Positions 15,434-23,313 of a stretch of 64,000 nt of DNA are shown one piece after another; the first letter of the stretch is position 1, and every line of letters starts with the position of its first letter. The DNA is from Thalassotalea_F euphylliae. Its GTDB lineage: Bacteria; Pseudomonadota; Gammaproteobacteria; Enterobacterales; Alteromonadaceae. The stretch lies in contig NZ_JBHUIB010000004.1 of NCBI RefSeq assembly GCF_042682785.1, positions 1 to 64,000 of the forward strand, given 5' to 3'. The notes under the pieces are model-generated. The model saw only the letters and a list, made by a program, of their open reading frames with translations. It had not been told where the DNA came from and ran no database searches. Both the position numbers and the translations under genes were made by a program.

Positions 15434-16075
15434 TTAAATGCCGTAGTCTTCGCGGTATTGCTTAATCGAGGTGAGTGCTTCTGCCATATCACCTTTTTCT
15501 TCTAAATAGGTGATTAAGTCGCCTAAAGTGACGATAGAAATAACCGCAGTACCAAAGTCACGTTCTACTTCTTGAATCGCTGACAATTCACCTTTGCCTT
15601 TTTCTTGGCGATCAAGTGCGATTAATACACCGCTCAACTCTGCACCATTGGCCTTGATGATTTCCATCGATTCACGAATAGCTGTGCCCGCAGTGATAAC
15701 GTCATCAACTAACATGACTTTGCCTTCCAGTGCAGAACCAACGAGGTTACCACCTTCACCGTGCGTTTTAGCTTCTTTACGGTTAAAGCAATATGGCACG
15801 TCTTGATTATGATGATCAGCTAATGCAACTGCTGTAGTGGTTGCAATAGGGATACCTTTGTATGCAGGACCAAATAATAAGTCAAAGTCGATACCGCTAT
15901 CTGCTAAGGCTGCAGCGTAGAAACGGCCTAAACGCGCTAAATCTCCGCCGGTGTTAAACAAACCAGCGTTAAAAAAGTATGGGCTTGTGCGTCCAGACTT
16001 TAAAGTGAATTCGCCGAAACGTAAGACTTGTTTGCTCAGTGCAAACTCAATAAATTCGCGTTGATAATCTTTCAC
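15434..16075 (-). CDS. pyrE: Orotate phosphoribosyltransferase
   Basis: Joins orotate and PRPP to give orotidine monophosphate in pyrimidine synthesis. 213 residues, standard. The PRPP loop VMLVDDVITAGTA is intact and the N terminus MKDYQREFIEFALSKQVLRFGEFTLKSGR is typical. It follows rph by 23 bases, the classical rph-pyrE order. Confidence 0.98.
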   Translation of the reverse strand: MKDYQREFIEFALSKQVLRFGEFTLKSGRTSPYFFNAGLFNTGGDLARLGRFYAAALADSGIDFDLLFGPAYKGIPIATTTAVALADHHNQDVPYCFNRKEAKTHGEGGNLVGSALEGKVMLVDDVITAGTAIRESMEIIKANGAELSGVLIALDRQEKGKGELSAIQEVERDFGTAVISIVTLGDLITYLEEKGDMAEALTSIKQYREDYGI

Positions 16076-16098
16076 GTTATACCTTTACTTAAATCGAT

Positions 16099-16812
16099 TT
16101 AGTTTAGTGCTGCTTTTTGAATGTCGAATAGCTCGTTAATGCCTTGCTTTGCCAGTTGCATCATTTCTTGCATTTCATCAAAGCTAAACGGCTCTTCTTC
16201 AGCAGTACCTTGAACTTCAATAAGTTTGCCCGTTTCTGTCATAACAACATTCATATCAGTTTCTGCTTCCGAATCTTCTAAATATTCCAAGTCAGAAATT
16301 GGCGTACCTTTGTAAATACCTACAGACACTGCAGCGATCATGTGCTTAAGTGGGTTGGTTTTAATGATGTCTTTCGCACGCATATAGTTCAGTGCTTCAA
16401 CGAGTGCAACGCAAGCACCTGTAATTGATGCTGTGCGCGTGCCGCCGTCGGCTTGAATCACATCACAGTCAATCGTGATTGTATTTTCGCCTAGCGCAGC
16501 TAAGTCTACCGCCGCACGCAATGAGCGAGCGATTAAGCGTTGGATTTCCATGGTGCGACCACCTTGCTTACCACCTGCCGCTTCACGACGCATGCGCGTG
16601 TGAGTTGAACGAGGTAACATGCCGTATTCAGCAGTAATCCAGCCTTTACCTTGGCCTTTTAAAAAGCGTGGTACACCTTCTTCAACGCTGGCGGTACAAA
16701 TCACTTTGGTCTCGCCGAATTCGATAAGAATAGAACCTTCCGCGTGAGCGGTAAAATTGCGCGTAATGGTGACTGGGCGAATCTGGCCCGGCGTTCTGCC
16801 GCTTGGTCGCAT
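16099..16812 (-). CDS. rph: Ribonuclease PH
   Basis: Phosphorolytic 3'-5' exoribonuclease that trims tRNA and rRNA 3' ends, a hexamer. 237 residues, full length (unlike the truncated rph of E. coli K-12). Signature segments MRPSGRTPGQIRPVTITRNF, KGWITAEYGMLPRSTHTR and CDVIQADGGTRTASITGACVAL are all present. Confidence 0.98.
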   Translation of the reverse strand: MRPSGRTPGQIRPVTITRNFTAHAEGSILIEFGETKVICTASVEEGVPRFLKGQGKGWITAEYGMLPRSTHTRMRREAAGGKQGGRTMEIQRLIARSLRAAVDLAALGENTITIDCDVIQADGGTRTASITGACVALVEALNYMRAKDIIKTNPLKHMIAAVSVGIYKGTPISDLEYLEDSEAETDMNVVMTETGKLIEVQGTAEEEPFSFDEMQEMMQLAKQGINELFDIQKAALN

Positions 16813-16844
16813 ATTGAATCCTTAGAAATATAAAATTGCTGCGC

Positions 16845-16873
16845 ATTATATAGCCTCTAGTGCTAATTTGACA
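16845..16873 (-). promoter_or_regulatory. Probable sigma-70 promoter of rph-pyrE
   Basis: On the minus strand TGTCAA (16868-16873), a 17-base spacer and TATAAT (16845-16850, perfect -10), then GCGC. The rph ATG lies 33 bases beyond the -10. The -35 is weak. Confidence 0.55.
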
Positions 16874-16951
16874 TAATGACGCGCCAAAGATTTTGAAATA
16901 TAGTTAATTGATATCAGGTCTGTTGGAATATCGAATTAATAAGGATAGTCC

Positions 16952-17425
16952 ATGAAGCATATTCTTTTTTCTGCGCTGGCATTAGTGTTGTTCAGTTGGC
17001 CAGTAGTAGCGGCTAATGATTTACCGCTTTACAGCAAAATTTACGACGACAAGCGAGACCCATTTAAAGATGCGATGGCAGCTATTGAGCTTGCGCAACA
17101 GTCAGAGCGTAATGTTTTAATAGAAATTGGTGGTAACTGGTGTACGTGGTGCCACAAAATGGATGCTTTTTTAGAAAAAAATCCAGATATTTATCAAAAG
17201 CTTCACCAAGAGTTTGTGGTATTGAAGGTGAACGTCAGCGATAGCAATGAAAACGAAGCGTTTATGAAAGCCCTACCGCCTGTGCTTGGCTACCCTCACA
17301 TGTATGTATCTACTGCTGCAGGTAAAATGGTGTTGTCGAAAGATACCGCAGAGCTTCAGCAAGATGGTCAATATTCACGCGAGCGCTGGTTAAGTTTTAT
17401 TGAACAATGGAAGCCGAAAGCCTAA
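16952..17425 (+). CDS. Exported thioredoxin-fold protein
   Basis: 157 residues. Signal peptide (cleavage likely after VVAA, about residue 21), then a thioredoxin-like domain with active site NWCTWCHKM; CxWC with a following His-Lys-Met is typical of the thioredoxin_7/DUF255-like group. Likely a periplasmic redox or thiol protein. It heads an operon with a Tat-exported subunit and a GMC oxidoreductase (gap of 3 bases, then 4-base overlap), so it may keep partner cysteines reduced or assist assembly; that role is inference. Confidence 0.85.
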   Translation: MKHILFSALALVLFSWPVVAANDLPLYSKIYDDKRDPFKDAMAAIELAQQSERNVLIEIGGNWCTWCHKMDAFLEKNPDIYQKLHQEFVVLKVNVSDSNENEAFMKALPPVLGYPHMYVSTAAGKMVLSKDTAELQQDGQYSRERWLSFIEQWKPKA

Positions 17426-17428
17426 GTT

Positions 17429-18070
17429 ATGTCATTTTTTGATCCCCTATACCAAACACCCAAATGGCTGTCTCGCAAACTAACGCGGAGACAAGCTTTA
17501 AAGTCAGCGGCAGGTGTAAGTGCTATAGCTGCTATGCCTTTACCGATGACAGCTTTAGCGACTTCAACGCTAGATTCATTAAAGAAAAGTGACCCATGGT
17601 TAACGTTAGACGCGGTACTCAATCATCTGTTACCAAGTTCGGAATCTGGTCCTGGCGCGCAAGACATTCAAGCCTTGGCTTACCTTTACAATGTGGTTGA
17701 TGAACAACCGCTAGATTCTGAAGAAAAGGCTTTTATTGAAAAGGGTGTTGGCTGGCTAAACGGTTTTAGCAATAGCCAGCTGAATAAACCATTTGTCGAG
17801 CTATCCACTCAAGATAAAGAAACGATATTGCGCAAAATAAGCGGCTCGCGAGCGGGGCATAACTGGATAAATACACTGATTAACTATCTCTATGAAGCCA
17901 TGCTTTCGCCACCCGCATACGGTGGCAATCCAAACGGGATTGGCTGGAAATGGCTAAACCACAAAGCGGGCTTCCCATTGCCGGATAAAGGCAAACGCTT
18001 TTATGAAATACCGGGTAGATACCGAATTTCAGTGAAAAATCTATCAACAGAGGTTAAACGCAAAGCATGA
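17429..18070 (+). CDS. Gluconate 2-dehydrogenase subunit 3-like Tat protein
   Basis: 213 residues. The N terminus has a twin-arginine signal: RRQALKSAAGVSAIAAMPLP, cut near ALA. The rest resembles the small subunit 3 family of membrane-bound FAD dehydrogenases (DPWLTLDAVLNHLLPSSESGPGAQD, and YGGNPNGIGWKWLNHKAGFP near the end). In known systems this subunit carries the Tat signal for the whole complex and the flavoprotein is exported folded with it. The stop overlaps the start of the GMC gene. Confidence 0.85.
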   Translation: MSFFDPLYQTPKWLSRKLTRRQALKSAAGVSAIAAMPLPMTALATSTLDSLKKSDPWLTLDAVLNHLLPSSESGPGAQDIQALAYLYNVVDEQPLDSEEKAFIEKGVGWLNGFSNSQLNKPFVELSTQDKETILRKISGSRAGHNWINTLINYLYEAMLSPPAYGGNPNGIGWKWLNHKAGFPLPDKGKRFYEIPGRYRISVKNLSTEVKRKA

Positions 18071-19779
18071 TGTACGATATTTGTATTGTTGGTAGTGGTG
18101 CAGGTGCATCGCCGGTGGCTTATACGTTAGCAAAAGCAGGAGCGAAAGTGCTCGTGCTCGAAAAAGGGCCTTGGCTAACGGAAAAAGAGTTTTATAAAGA
18201 TGAACTGGCCATTAGCTTGCGAGATGCCTACAACCCCTCGTTAGCTGACGAACGTCACGTTATTGAAGAAGGATACGAACGAGACAACGGTTCAACTTAT
18301 TGGCAAGGCGAAAACACGGAAAATTCTGGTTGGAGCTTTTGGAATGGCACAGTAGTTGGTGGCTCTTCAAACTTCATGAGTGGATATTTTCATCGGTTAA
18401 AGCCTGTCGATTTTAAATTGAAGTCGACATACGGTGAAGTTGAAGGGGCCAACGTCGAAGATTGGCCTATTAGCTACGATGATATGGAGCCTTTCTACAC
18501 CATGGTGGATGAGTTGGTGGGTGTTTCTGGCCGTGTTGTTGACCACCCGCACCAAGAGCCACGCTCAAAAGATTTCCCATACCCACCCATTGCGGAACAT
18601 GCGGTTTCAGGGTGGATAGATAAAGCTGCAAGTGATTTAGGTTATCACCCGATTCCAGTGCCAAGGGCTGTGTTGTCGCAGCCAGCGATGGGCAGAAGAA
18701 GTTGTGAGTATTCAGGTTACTGCAGCAGCTATGGTTGTTCATCAGGCGCTAAAGGCAGCGGACGCGCTGCGCTGCTAAACCATGCGGTAGCAACGGGTAA
18801 CTTAACCATTAAGCCCAACGCTAAAGTGTTCAATATTGCCAGTGATGACAATGGCAAAGTAACAGGTATTGAATACTATGACAGCCAAGGTAAAAAGCAC
18901 AAAGTGGACGCAAACTATTACGTGGTTGCGTGCCAAGCTGTTGAAACATCAAGGCTATTATTGGCATCTAAAGGACCTAAATTCCCAAATGGTCTTGCCA
19001 ATAATAATGGTCAAGTAGGTAAGAACTTAGTGTTTAGCGCCGGCGGTACAGGGCGTGGCGATTTTAATTTCGACCAACTTACTGAACAGCAAATTTCACA
19101 AATTACGCAAGTAGGCCCTTTTGTGAATCGTGCATTACAAGATTGGTATGAAATAGACGATAAGTCATTCGAAGGAGCTAATAAAAAGGGTAAAGCTAAA
19201 GGTGGCACCATCGACTTCCTTTTCCACCAAAACCCAATTGCTCGCGCTATGGGCTCACAGTATGACGACGATGATGAACTCGTTTGGGGTGAACAGCTAA
19301 AACAAAATTTAAAGCAAGAGTTTACTACCTATCGCACTCTGCGCTTTGAAGTATTCAACGATTGGATGCCCAACGATGATTGCTTCGTATCGTTAGACGA
19401 TGAGGTCACTGACAAGTGGGGTGACCCGGTAGCAAAAGTGAGAATTGGCTATCACGAGCAAGACTTAAAAGTGGGTGAATACATTGCTGCGAAAGCAGAG
19501 ACGGTATTGCGAGAGCTGGGCGCAACCAATGTCTATTCCTCTGTGAGTAGTTATCCTCCAACAAATTTAATGGCAGGTGGGTGTCGTTTTGGTGATGATC
19601 CTAAAACCAGTGTGTTAGATAAAAACTGCCAAGCACATGAAGTCGCAAACTTATATGTTACCGATGGCTCCTTCATGCCTACCGGTGGCAGTGTGCCTTA
19701 TACCTACACAATATATGCAAACGCATTTCGTGTAGCGCAGCACATTAAACAACAATGGCAACAAAGTCAGTCAGCATAA
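18067..19779 (+). CDS. GMC-family FAD oxidoreductase (dehydrogenase large subunit)
   Basis: 570 residues, no signal peptide of its own. FAD-binding motif IVGSGAGASPVAYTLAKAGAKVLVLEKG at the N terminus, the second FAD segment NGTVVGGSSNFMSGYFHR, and the GMC C-terminal NLYVTDGSFMPTGGSVPYT. It pairs with the Tat-exported subunit 3 encoded just before, so it probably works in the periplasm as a sugar or alcohol dehydrogenase. No cytochrome c subunit is encoded nearby, so the electron acceptor is unclear. The substrate cannot be told from sequence. Confidence 0.88.
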   Translation: MMYDICIVGSGAGASPVAYTLAKAGAKVLVLEKGPWLTEKEFYKDELAISLRDAYNPSLADERHVIEEGYERDNGSTYWQGENTENSGWSFWNGTVVGGSSNFMSGYFHRLKPVDFKLKSTYGEVEGANVEDWPISYDDMEPFYTMVDELVGVSGRVVDHPHQEPRSKDFPYPPIAEHAVSGWIDKAASDLGYHPIPVPRAVLSQPAMGRRSCEYSGYCSSYGCSSGAKGSGRAALLNHAVATGNLTIKPNAKVFNIASDDNGKVTGIEYYDSQGKKHKVDANYYVVACQAVETSRLLLASKGPKFPNGLANNNGQVGKNLVFSAGGTGRGDFNFDQLTEQQISQITQVGPFVNRALQDWYEIDDKSFEGANKKGKAKGGTIDFLFHQNPIARAMGSQYDDDDELVWGEQLKQNLKQEFTTYRTLRFEVFNDWMPNDDCFVSLDDEVTDKWGDPVAKVRIGYHEQDLKVGEYIAAKAETVLRELGATNVYSSVSSYPPTNLMAGGCRFGDDPKTSVLDKNCQAHEVANLYVTDGSFMPTGGSVPYTYTIYANAFRVAQHIKQQWQQSQSA

Positions 19780-19791
19780 TTGCTGGCTGAC
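19766..19791 (+). terminator. Hairpin at the 3' end of the GMC operon
   Basis: GTCAGTCAGCA and TGCTGGCTGAC form an 11-bp stem (one G-T) whose TAAT loop contains the stop codon of the GMC gene. There is only a weak T stretch, so it may serve mRNA stability or weak termination. Confidence 0.5.
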
Positions 19792-19854
19792 TCTGCGTTT
19801 GTCAGGCATAATTCACGCAGTTCATTCTTATAAAATCCGTTAATAGGAAAGATC

Positions 19855-20718
19855 ATGATTCACAGTATGACTGCGTTTGCTCGCCACGAGATAAAAGGCG
19901 AGTGGGGTAATGCCGTATGGGAAATCCGCTCGGTAAACCAACGATTTTTAGAAACCTACTTCCGTCTTCCAGAACAATTCAGAGGCATTGAACCTGTATT
20001 GCGTGAACGCTTTCGCAAAGCATTAGCACGTGGCAAGGTTGAATGCGCCTTACGCTTTACCGCGAACCCCGCAGCGAAAGGCACGTTAAGTTTAAACACA
20101 CAACTTGCTGAGCAACTTATCGCACATGCACAAACCATTGCCGGAAAGCTTGAACAAGCGCAAGTGAACCCGGTTGAGATCATGCGTTGGCCTGGCGTAA
20201 TGGAAGCTGAAGAAGCAGATATGGACGCTATTCAAGCAGATATGCTTGCGGGTTTTGACCAAGCGTTGAAAGACTTCATTGCTGCACGAGCGCGTGAAGG
20301 CGAAAATATGAAAGCGCTTATTGAGCAACGATTAGAAGGTATTGTTGTTCAAGCCGAAACGGTTAAAGCGCACATGCCAGAAATTATCCAGTGGCAGAAA
20401 GACCGTATTATTGAGAAATTCAATGATGCAGGTATTGAACCTGAGTCTGGCCGTGTTGAACAAGAACTCGTATTACTTGCCCAAAAAATGGATGTAGACG
20501 AAGAAATCGATCGCCTATTCAGCCATGTGAAAGAAACGCAAGGCATCTTGAAAAAAGGCGGGCCACAAGGTCGCCGATTAGACTTTATGATGCAAGAGTT
20601 TAACCGCGAAGCTAACACGCTGGGCTCCAAATCAATAAATGCCGATATCACCAATGCAGCTGTTGAGTTGAAGGTGCTAATTGAGCAAATGCGAGAGCAG
20701 ATCCAGAATATTGAGTAG
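19855..20718 (+). CDS. yicC: YicC family endoribonuclease
   Basis: 287 residues, full length. N terminus MIHSMTAFARHEIKGEWGNAVWEIRSVNQR and C-terminal MQEFNREANTLGSKS..IEQMREQIQNIE are family signatures. E. coli YicC is an endoribonuclease linked to sRNA turnover and stationary phase. Its last codons form the left copy of a 24-bp repeat that bounds a genomic island; the reading frame is intact, as usual for integration at a gene's 3' end. The gene's original terminator is now 4.9 kb away at 25602. Confidence 0.95.
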   Translation: MIHSMTAFARHEIKGEWGNAVWEIRSVNQRFLETYFRLPEQFRGIEPVLRERFRKALARGKVECALRFTANPAAKGTLSLNTQLAEQLIAHAQTIAGKLEQAQVNPVEIMRWPGVMEAEEADMDAIQADMLAGFDQALKDFIAARAREGENMKALIEQRLEGIVVQAETVKAHMPEIIQWQKDRIIEKFNDAGIEPESGRVEQELVLLAQKMDVDEEIDRLFSHVKETQGILKKGGPQGRRLDFMMQEFNREANTLGSKSINADITNAAVELKVLIEQMREQIQNIE

Positions 20719-20719
20719 T
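20696..20719 (+). repeat. Left attachment-site repeat (attL) in yicC
   Basis: 24 bp beginning AGCAGATCCAG and ending TTGAGTAGT, identical to 25559-25582. It covers the last seven codons and the stop of yicC. Confidence 0.92.
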
Positions 20720-20758
20720 AATTTGGATTGTAAATATTTGTAGTTAAATTTTAATAAA

Positions 20759-20781
20759 GCCTCGTTTTTACGGGGTTTTTT
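20759..20781 (+). terminator. Terminator now serving yicC, inside the island
   Basis: CCTCGT and ACGGGG pair (one G-T) around a TTTT loop, followed by six T. Located 41 bases after the yicC stop, on the island side of attL, so the island brought a replacement terminator. Confidence 0.75.
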
Positions 20782-20785
20782 GTTA

Positions 20786-21143
20786 TTTGGTGTTAAAAAG
20801 CAGGTTTATTTAAATGGAAATTTGGATTTTGCAGATTTGGATTTTCAACTAGCGATTGCCAACTATTAGAGCATTTAGCTTGTTTTAATTGCCAAAAGTC
20901 AGAATTATTAAGGCTTTCATAGGGGGGGGAGGTAAAATCGCTACAGCCTTTTTGGTTCTGACCGTCCCCCCAGCCTAATTTTTGTGTGCGCGAATTAAAA
21001 AGTTTTTAACCCTGCCAAGATCGGAACTTACACTTTATAAAAGTAACCGGTTAAAAAAAACAACCAAAAAAGGTTGAATTCATTTTTGTTTTAGGTTTTA
21101 ATGAATATGGGAGCAAAATGCTTCTAGCCCAAACGAGGATAAA
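20786..21143. other. Island left-end non-coding region and XRE promoter region
   Basis: 358 bases without a gene. It holds two copies of ATTTGGATTTT (near 20822 and 20837), possible recombinase arm sites; a dyad joining G8-AGGT (20922-20933) to ACC-G-T-C6 (20961-20971); the palindrome TAACCGGTTA (21044-21053); and CAACC-A6-GGTTG (21061-21076). The last two lie 70-100 bases before the XRE gene and could be its operators. Confidence 0.5.
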
Positions 21144-21500
21144 ATGATGAAAACTACAGCCTTTGGCCGCTTTTTGCGTAAGTTGAGAATTGATCACGGA
21201 ATGATCATGAGAGACTTAGCTAAGGTATTAGGTGTTAGTTCTGCGTTTGTGTCTGCTTTGGAGTTAGGGAAAAAAGCAATAACAGAAAAACATATAACAA
21301 AAATTGTAGAGTACTTTGAGCTAAGCAACGCAGAAACTAGTGAATTAAGGAAAGCCGCCGAGCTTTCGCAACCGTCACTCAAATTGGAATTGAATGACAA
21401 AACCATGGAGCAAAGGGAGTTAGCTGTTTCATTTGCAAGGAATTATCAAAACATGAGTAAAGAGGATCAGATAAAGCTAATGAAGTTATTAGAAGGGTAA
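21144..21500 (+). CDS. XRE-family repressor (ImmR-like)
   Basis: 118 residues. Helix-turn-helix at about 16-62 (LRIDHGMIMRDLAKVLGVSSAFVSALELGKK). The rest is helical. Followed after four bases by an ImmA/IrrE-type metalloprotease, the standard repressor-protease pair of phages and integrative elements, where the protease cleaves or inactivates the repressor on a damage signal. GAGGA precedes the ATG; ATG at 21147 is an alternative start. It may control the island genes or act as an antitoxin-like regulator. Confidence 0.88.
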   Translation: MMKTTAFGRFLRKLRIDHGMIMRDLAKVLGVSSAFVSALELGKKAITEKHITKIVEYFELSNAETSELRKAAELSQPSLKLELNDKTMEQRELAVSFARNYQNMSKEDQIKLMKLLEG

Positions 21501-21504
21501 GTCT

Positions 21505-22023
21505 ATGGCTTATAAGCGTAAACTTGGACACAGAGTAAGGCCTCTCAATACTGCGACTATAGAGGCCGCTGCTCGAAAATGTAGAGATTCTTTTAAGTTA
21601 ACAAACCCATATGTAAATATTTGTGGGCTATTGGAAGCTTTAAGGGAGATGAATGTGCTCGATTTCACTGTTGTTGATGATGAAGAGCTAGGTAGTGAAG
21701 AAGCACGGACGTATCCAAATGAAAAGCACATACTAATTTCCAATTCAGTCTATGAGGGCGCTGCCGATTGTGATGGTAGAGATAGGTTTACTATTGCACA
21801 TGAAATAGGGCATTTAGACCTTCATAAAGGGCAAACACCTATGTTTTCTCGTGGCGATCATCAAATATTTGAAGATAGTGAGTGGCAAGCTGATACGTTT
21901 GCAAGTGAATTTTTAATGGACTCACGACACATTACGCCTGCCGATACCGTGGAATCGTTAATGAAAAAATTTGGTGTAAGCAAAACTGCGGCAGGATTAA
22001 AGCTCAAAAAGATGAGGAAATAA
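21505..22023 (+). CDS. ImmA/IrrE family metallo-endopeptidase
   Basis: 172 residues. Zinc-protease motif HEIGH in FTIAHEIGHLDLHKG (about residue 95), with a distal acidic ligand in DSEWQADTFASEFLMD, both typical of ImmA/IrrE (peptidase M78). The domain starts after a helical region with the SRAxxVR-like N terminus. Forms an operon with the XRE gene. A terminator follows, so the pair is a transcription unit of its own. Confidence 0.92.
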   Translation: MAYKRKLGHRVRPLNTATIEAAARKCRDSFKLTNPYVNICGLLEALREMNVLDFTVVDDEELGSEEARTYPNEKHILISNSVYEGAADCDGRDRFTIAHEIGHLDLHKGQTPMFSRGDHQIFEDSEWQADTFASEFLMDSRHITPADTVESLMKKFGVSKTAAGLKLKKMRK

Positions 22024-22027
22024 AAAA

Positions 22028-22055
22028 GGAAGACTGCGACATCTTCCCATTTTAT
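22028..22055 (+). terminator. Terminator of the XRE-ImmA unit
   Basis: GGAAGA-N8-TCTTCC hairpin followed by CATTTTAT; five bases after the ImmA stop. Confidence 0.6.
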
Positions 22056-22196
22056 AACGTTAATACAAAGGTAAAACAGCTAGGCAACTCTGCCGCCTAT
22101 ATGTCTAAGAAAGTATGCATAAACGTAAACTTGACAATTTAATTTTATGCGTAACTTCCTTAGTTTGTCAAGGCAGACTTTAGGAGGAAATAGGCT

Positions 22197-22325
22197 ATGG
22201 CTTCTTTATCAAAAGATGTTGTTGTTATTTTTCGTCCATATATCACAAGAAATGGAAAAAGAATTTTCCGTAAAAATGGTGGTATGTGGAGAATCGAAAT
22301 CCCTAAAGACAAGTATAAGGCGTAA
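22197..22325 (+). CDS. 42-residue small protein of unknown function
   Basis: ATG at 22197 preceded by a strong ribosome site (AGGAGGAAATAGGCT). The product is basic with the pattern FRPYITRNGKRIFRKNGG then MWRIEIPKDKYKA, resembling a compact two-to-four strand beta unit. A good intrinsic terminator follows at 22347, and an inverted repeat (GCATAAA 22117-22123, TTTATGC 22144-22150) precedes it. Together these make a complete small transcription unit, so I think it is a real gene. Function unknown; island location suggests a regulator or nucleic-acid-binding accessory. Confidence 0.7.
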   Translation: MASLSKDVVVIFRPYITRNGKRIFRKNGGMWRIEIPKDKYKA

Positions 22326-22346
22326 AACCTAATACTATTTTCATGC

Positions 22347-22369
22347 AAGCCCATGAAAATGGGCTTTTT
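22347..22369 (+). terminator. Terminator after the 42-codon gene
   Basis: AAGCCCAT-GAAA-ATGGGCTT with a following T-run: an 8-bp stem with a GNRA-type tetraloop. Confidence 0.88.
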
Positions 22370-22505
22370 ACCTAATATTGTTGCTCTTTGTAAATGGGAA
22401 TGGCTATTGATTTAGAGCGCCTTATTTTCTGCTGGCTATATTCGACTATCTCTCAATTTAATTAGTCAGTTGCAAACTAAAGCTATCATAAAGTGGAGTA
22501 GTTAT

Positions 22506-23138
22506 ATGAGTAACGACAATGACGATAATGGCAAAAATAATTCGGTAGATATTTCTGGGACAGTTACTGGATCGAATATCTCAATTAATCAAAATCAAGA
22601 TGGGAATCAAGCCATCAGTGATACGGAGATTGAATACAAAATAGATGAAAACACTTACAGAGAGGTGAGTGGTGAAACGTATAAAAAGTCAGCTAATGTA
22701 TTCTACATTTCATTAGGGCTTCTAGCATTAGGAGTATTAGCAGACTTCGCTGGAATCTTGGCTTATCTAGGTTTTAATCAACCAGTAGTACTTCTTGTTT
22801 TGGCACCAATCTGTTGGTTAATTGCAAAGATTACCGAAGATGACCGCTGGGTCAACGGGTTATCACAAGATAATAAATCATATTATCGTGAAGGCTCGTG
22901 GTATGAAAAACTGCCAAATGGCAATGTGGCTATTTATGATAAGAGAGCAAAATGCGTCTACCCAAGGTGTGAAGGGACTATTAATATTGTACCAGCGCCT
23001 CCTAGGGAGAGACCAAATCACTCATTAATTGGAAAATGCAGTTTATGTGGGGTTCAGCATACATATACCGTTGATTATAACGGTATAGGCTACCCTCAAA
23101 AGTTTGATTGGAGACCTCAACCGCAAAATATCAGGTAA
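22506..23138 (+). CDS. Membrane protein with C-terminal zinc ribbon
   Basis: 210 residues from the ATG at 22506, chosen for GGAG 12 bases upstream. Disordered N terminus rich in Asn/Asp/Gly (SGTVTGSNISINQNQDGNQ), of the kind seen on several conflict-system proteins; two adjacent hydrophobic helices at about 65-105 (FYISLGLLALGVLADFAGIL, VVLLVLAPICWLIA); then a globular tail with two cysteine pairs (CVYPRC and CSLC) that should form a zinc ribbon. No family recognised. It lies upstream of the RT with a 175-base structured gap and may be part of the same system or an independent passenger. Confidence 0.75.
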   Translation: MSNDNDDNGKNNSVDISGTVTGSNISINQNQDGNQAISDTEIEYKIDENTYREVSGETYKKSANVFYISLGLLALGVLADFAGILAYLGFNQPVVLLVLAPICWLIAKITEDDRWVNGLSQDNKSYYREGSWYEKLPNGNVAIYDKRAKCVYPRCEGTINIVPAPPRERPNHSLIGKCSLCGVQHTYTVDYNGIGYPQKFDWRPQPQNIR

Positions 23139-23143
23139 GAGGT

Positions 23144-23260
23144 AATGATTTTGATGGCTATAAGAATAAATAATCATTGGCTGAACAACATTTGAATCAA
23201 ATAAAGCAGTGCCGTACTGCATAGTAAACAATTACTCCTCTACTAAGATGGAGGAGAATT
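23144..23260 (+). ncRNA. Structured leader upstream of the reverse transcriptase (candidate RNA)
   Basis: Three hairpins follow one another in the 175-base gap: AATGATT/AATCATT (23144-23150 and 23172-23178), GCAGT-GCCGT-ACTGC (23206-23220), and AATT-A-CTCCTC/GAGGAG-AATT (23230-23260, 10 bp with one bulge). None has a T-run. In retrons and in some defence RTs the partner RNA sits at this place. It could instead be only a 5' leader. Confidence 0.4.
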
Positions 23261-23313
23261 TAACAAGCATGTATAAGCGGAACTGAGGGCAAACGTTATA
23301 AAGGACTATCAAT

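Noticed and set aside
22147..22332. 61-codon frame over the 42-codon gene
   Set aside because: The 42-codon frame has the ribosome site and a plausible protein; this one starts without a site and ends in low-complexity sequence.
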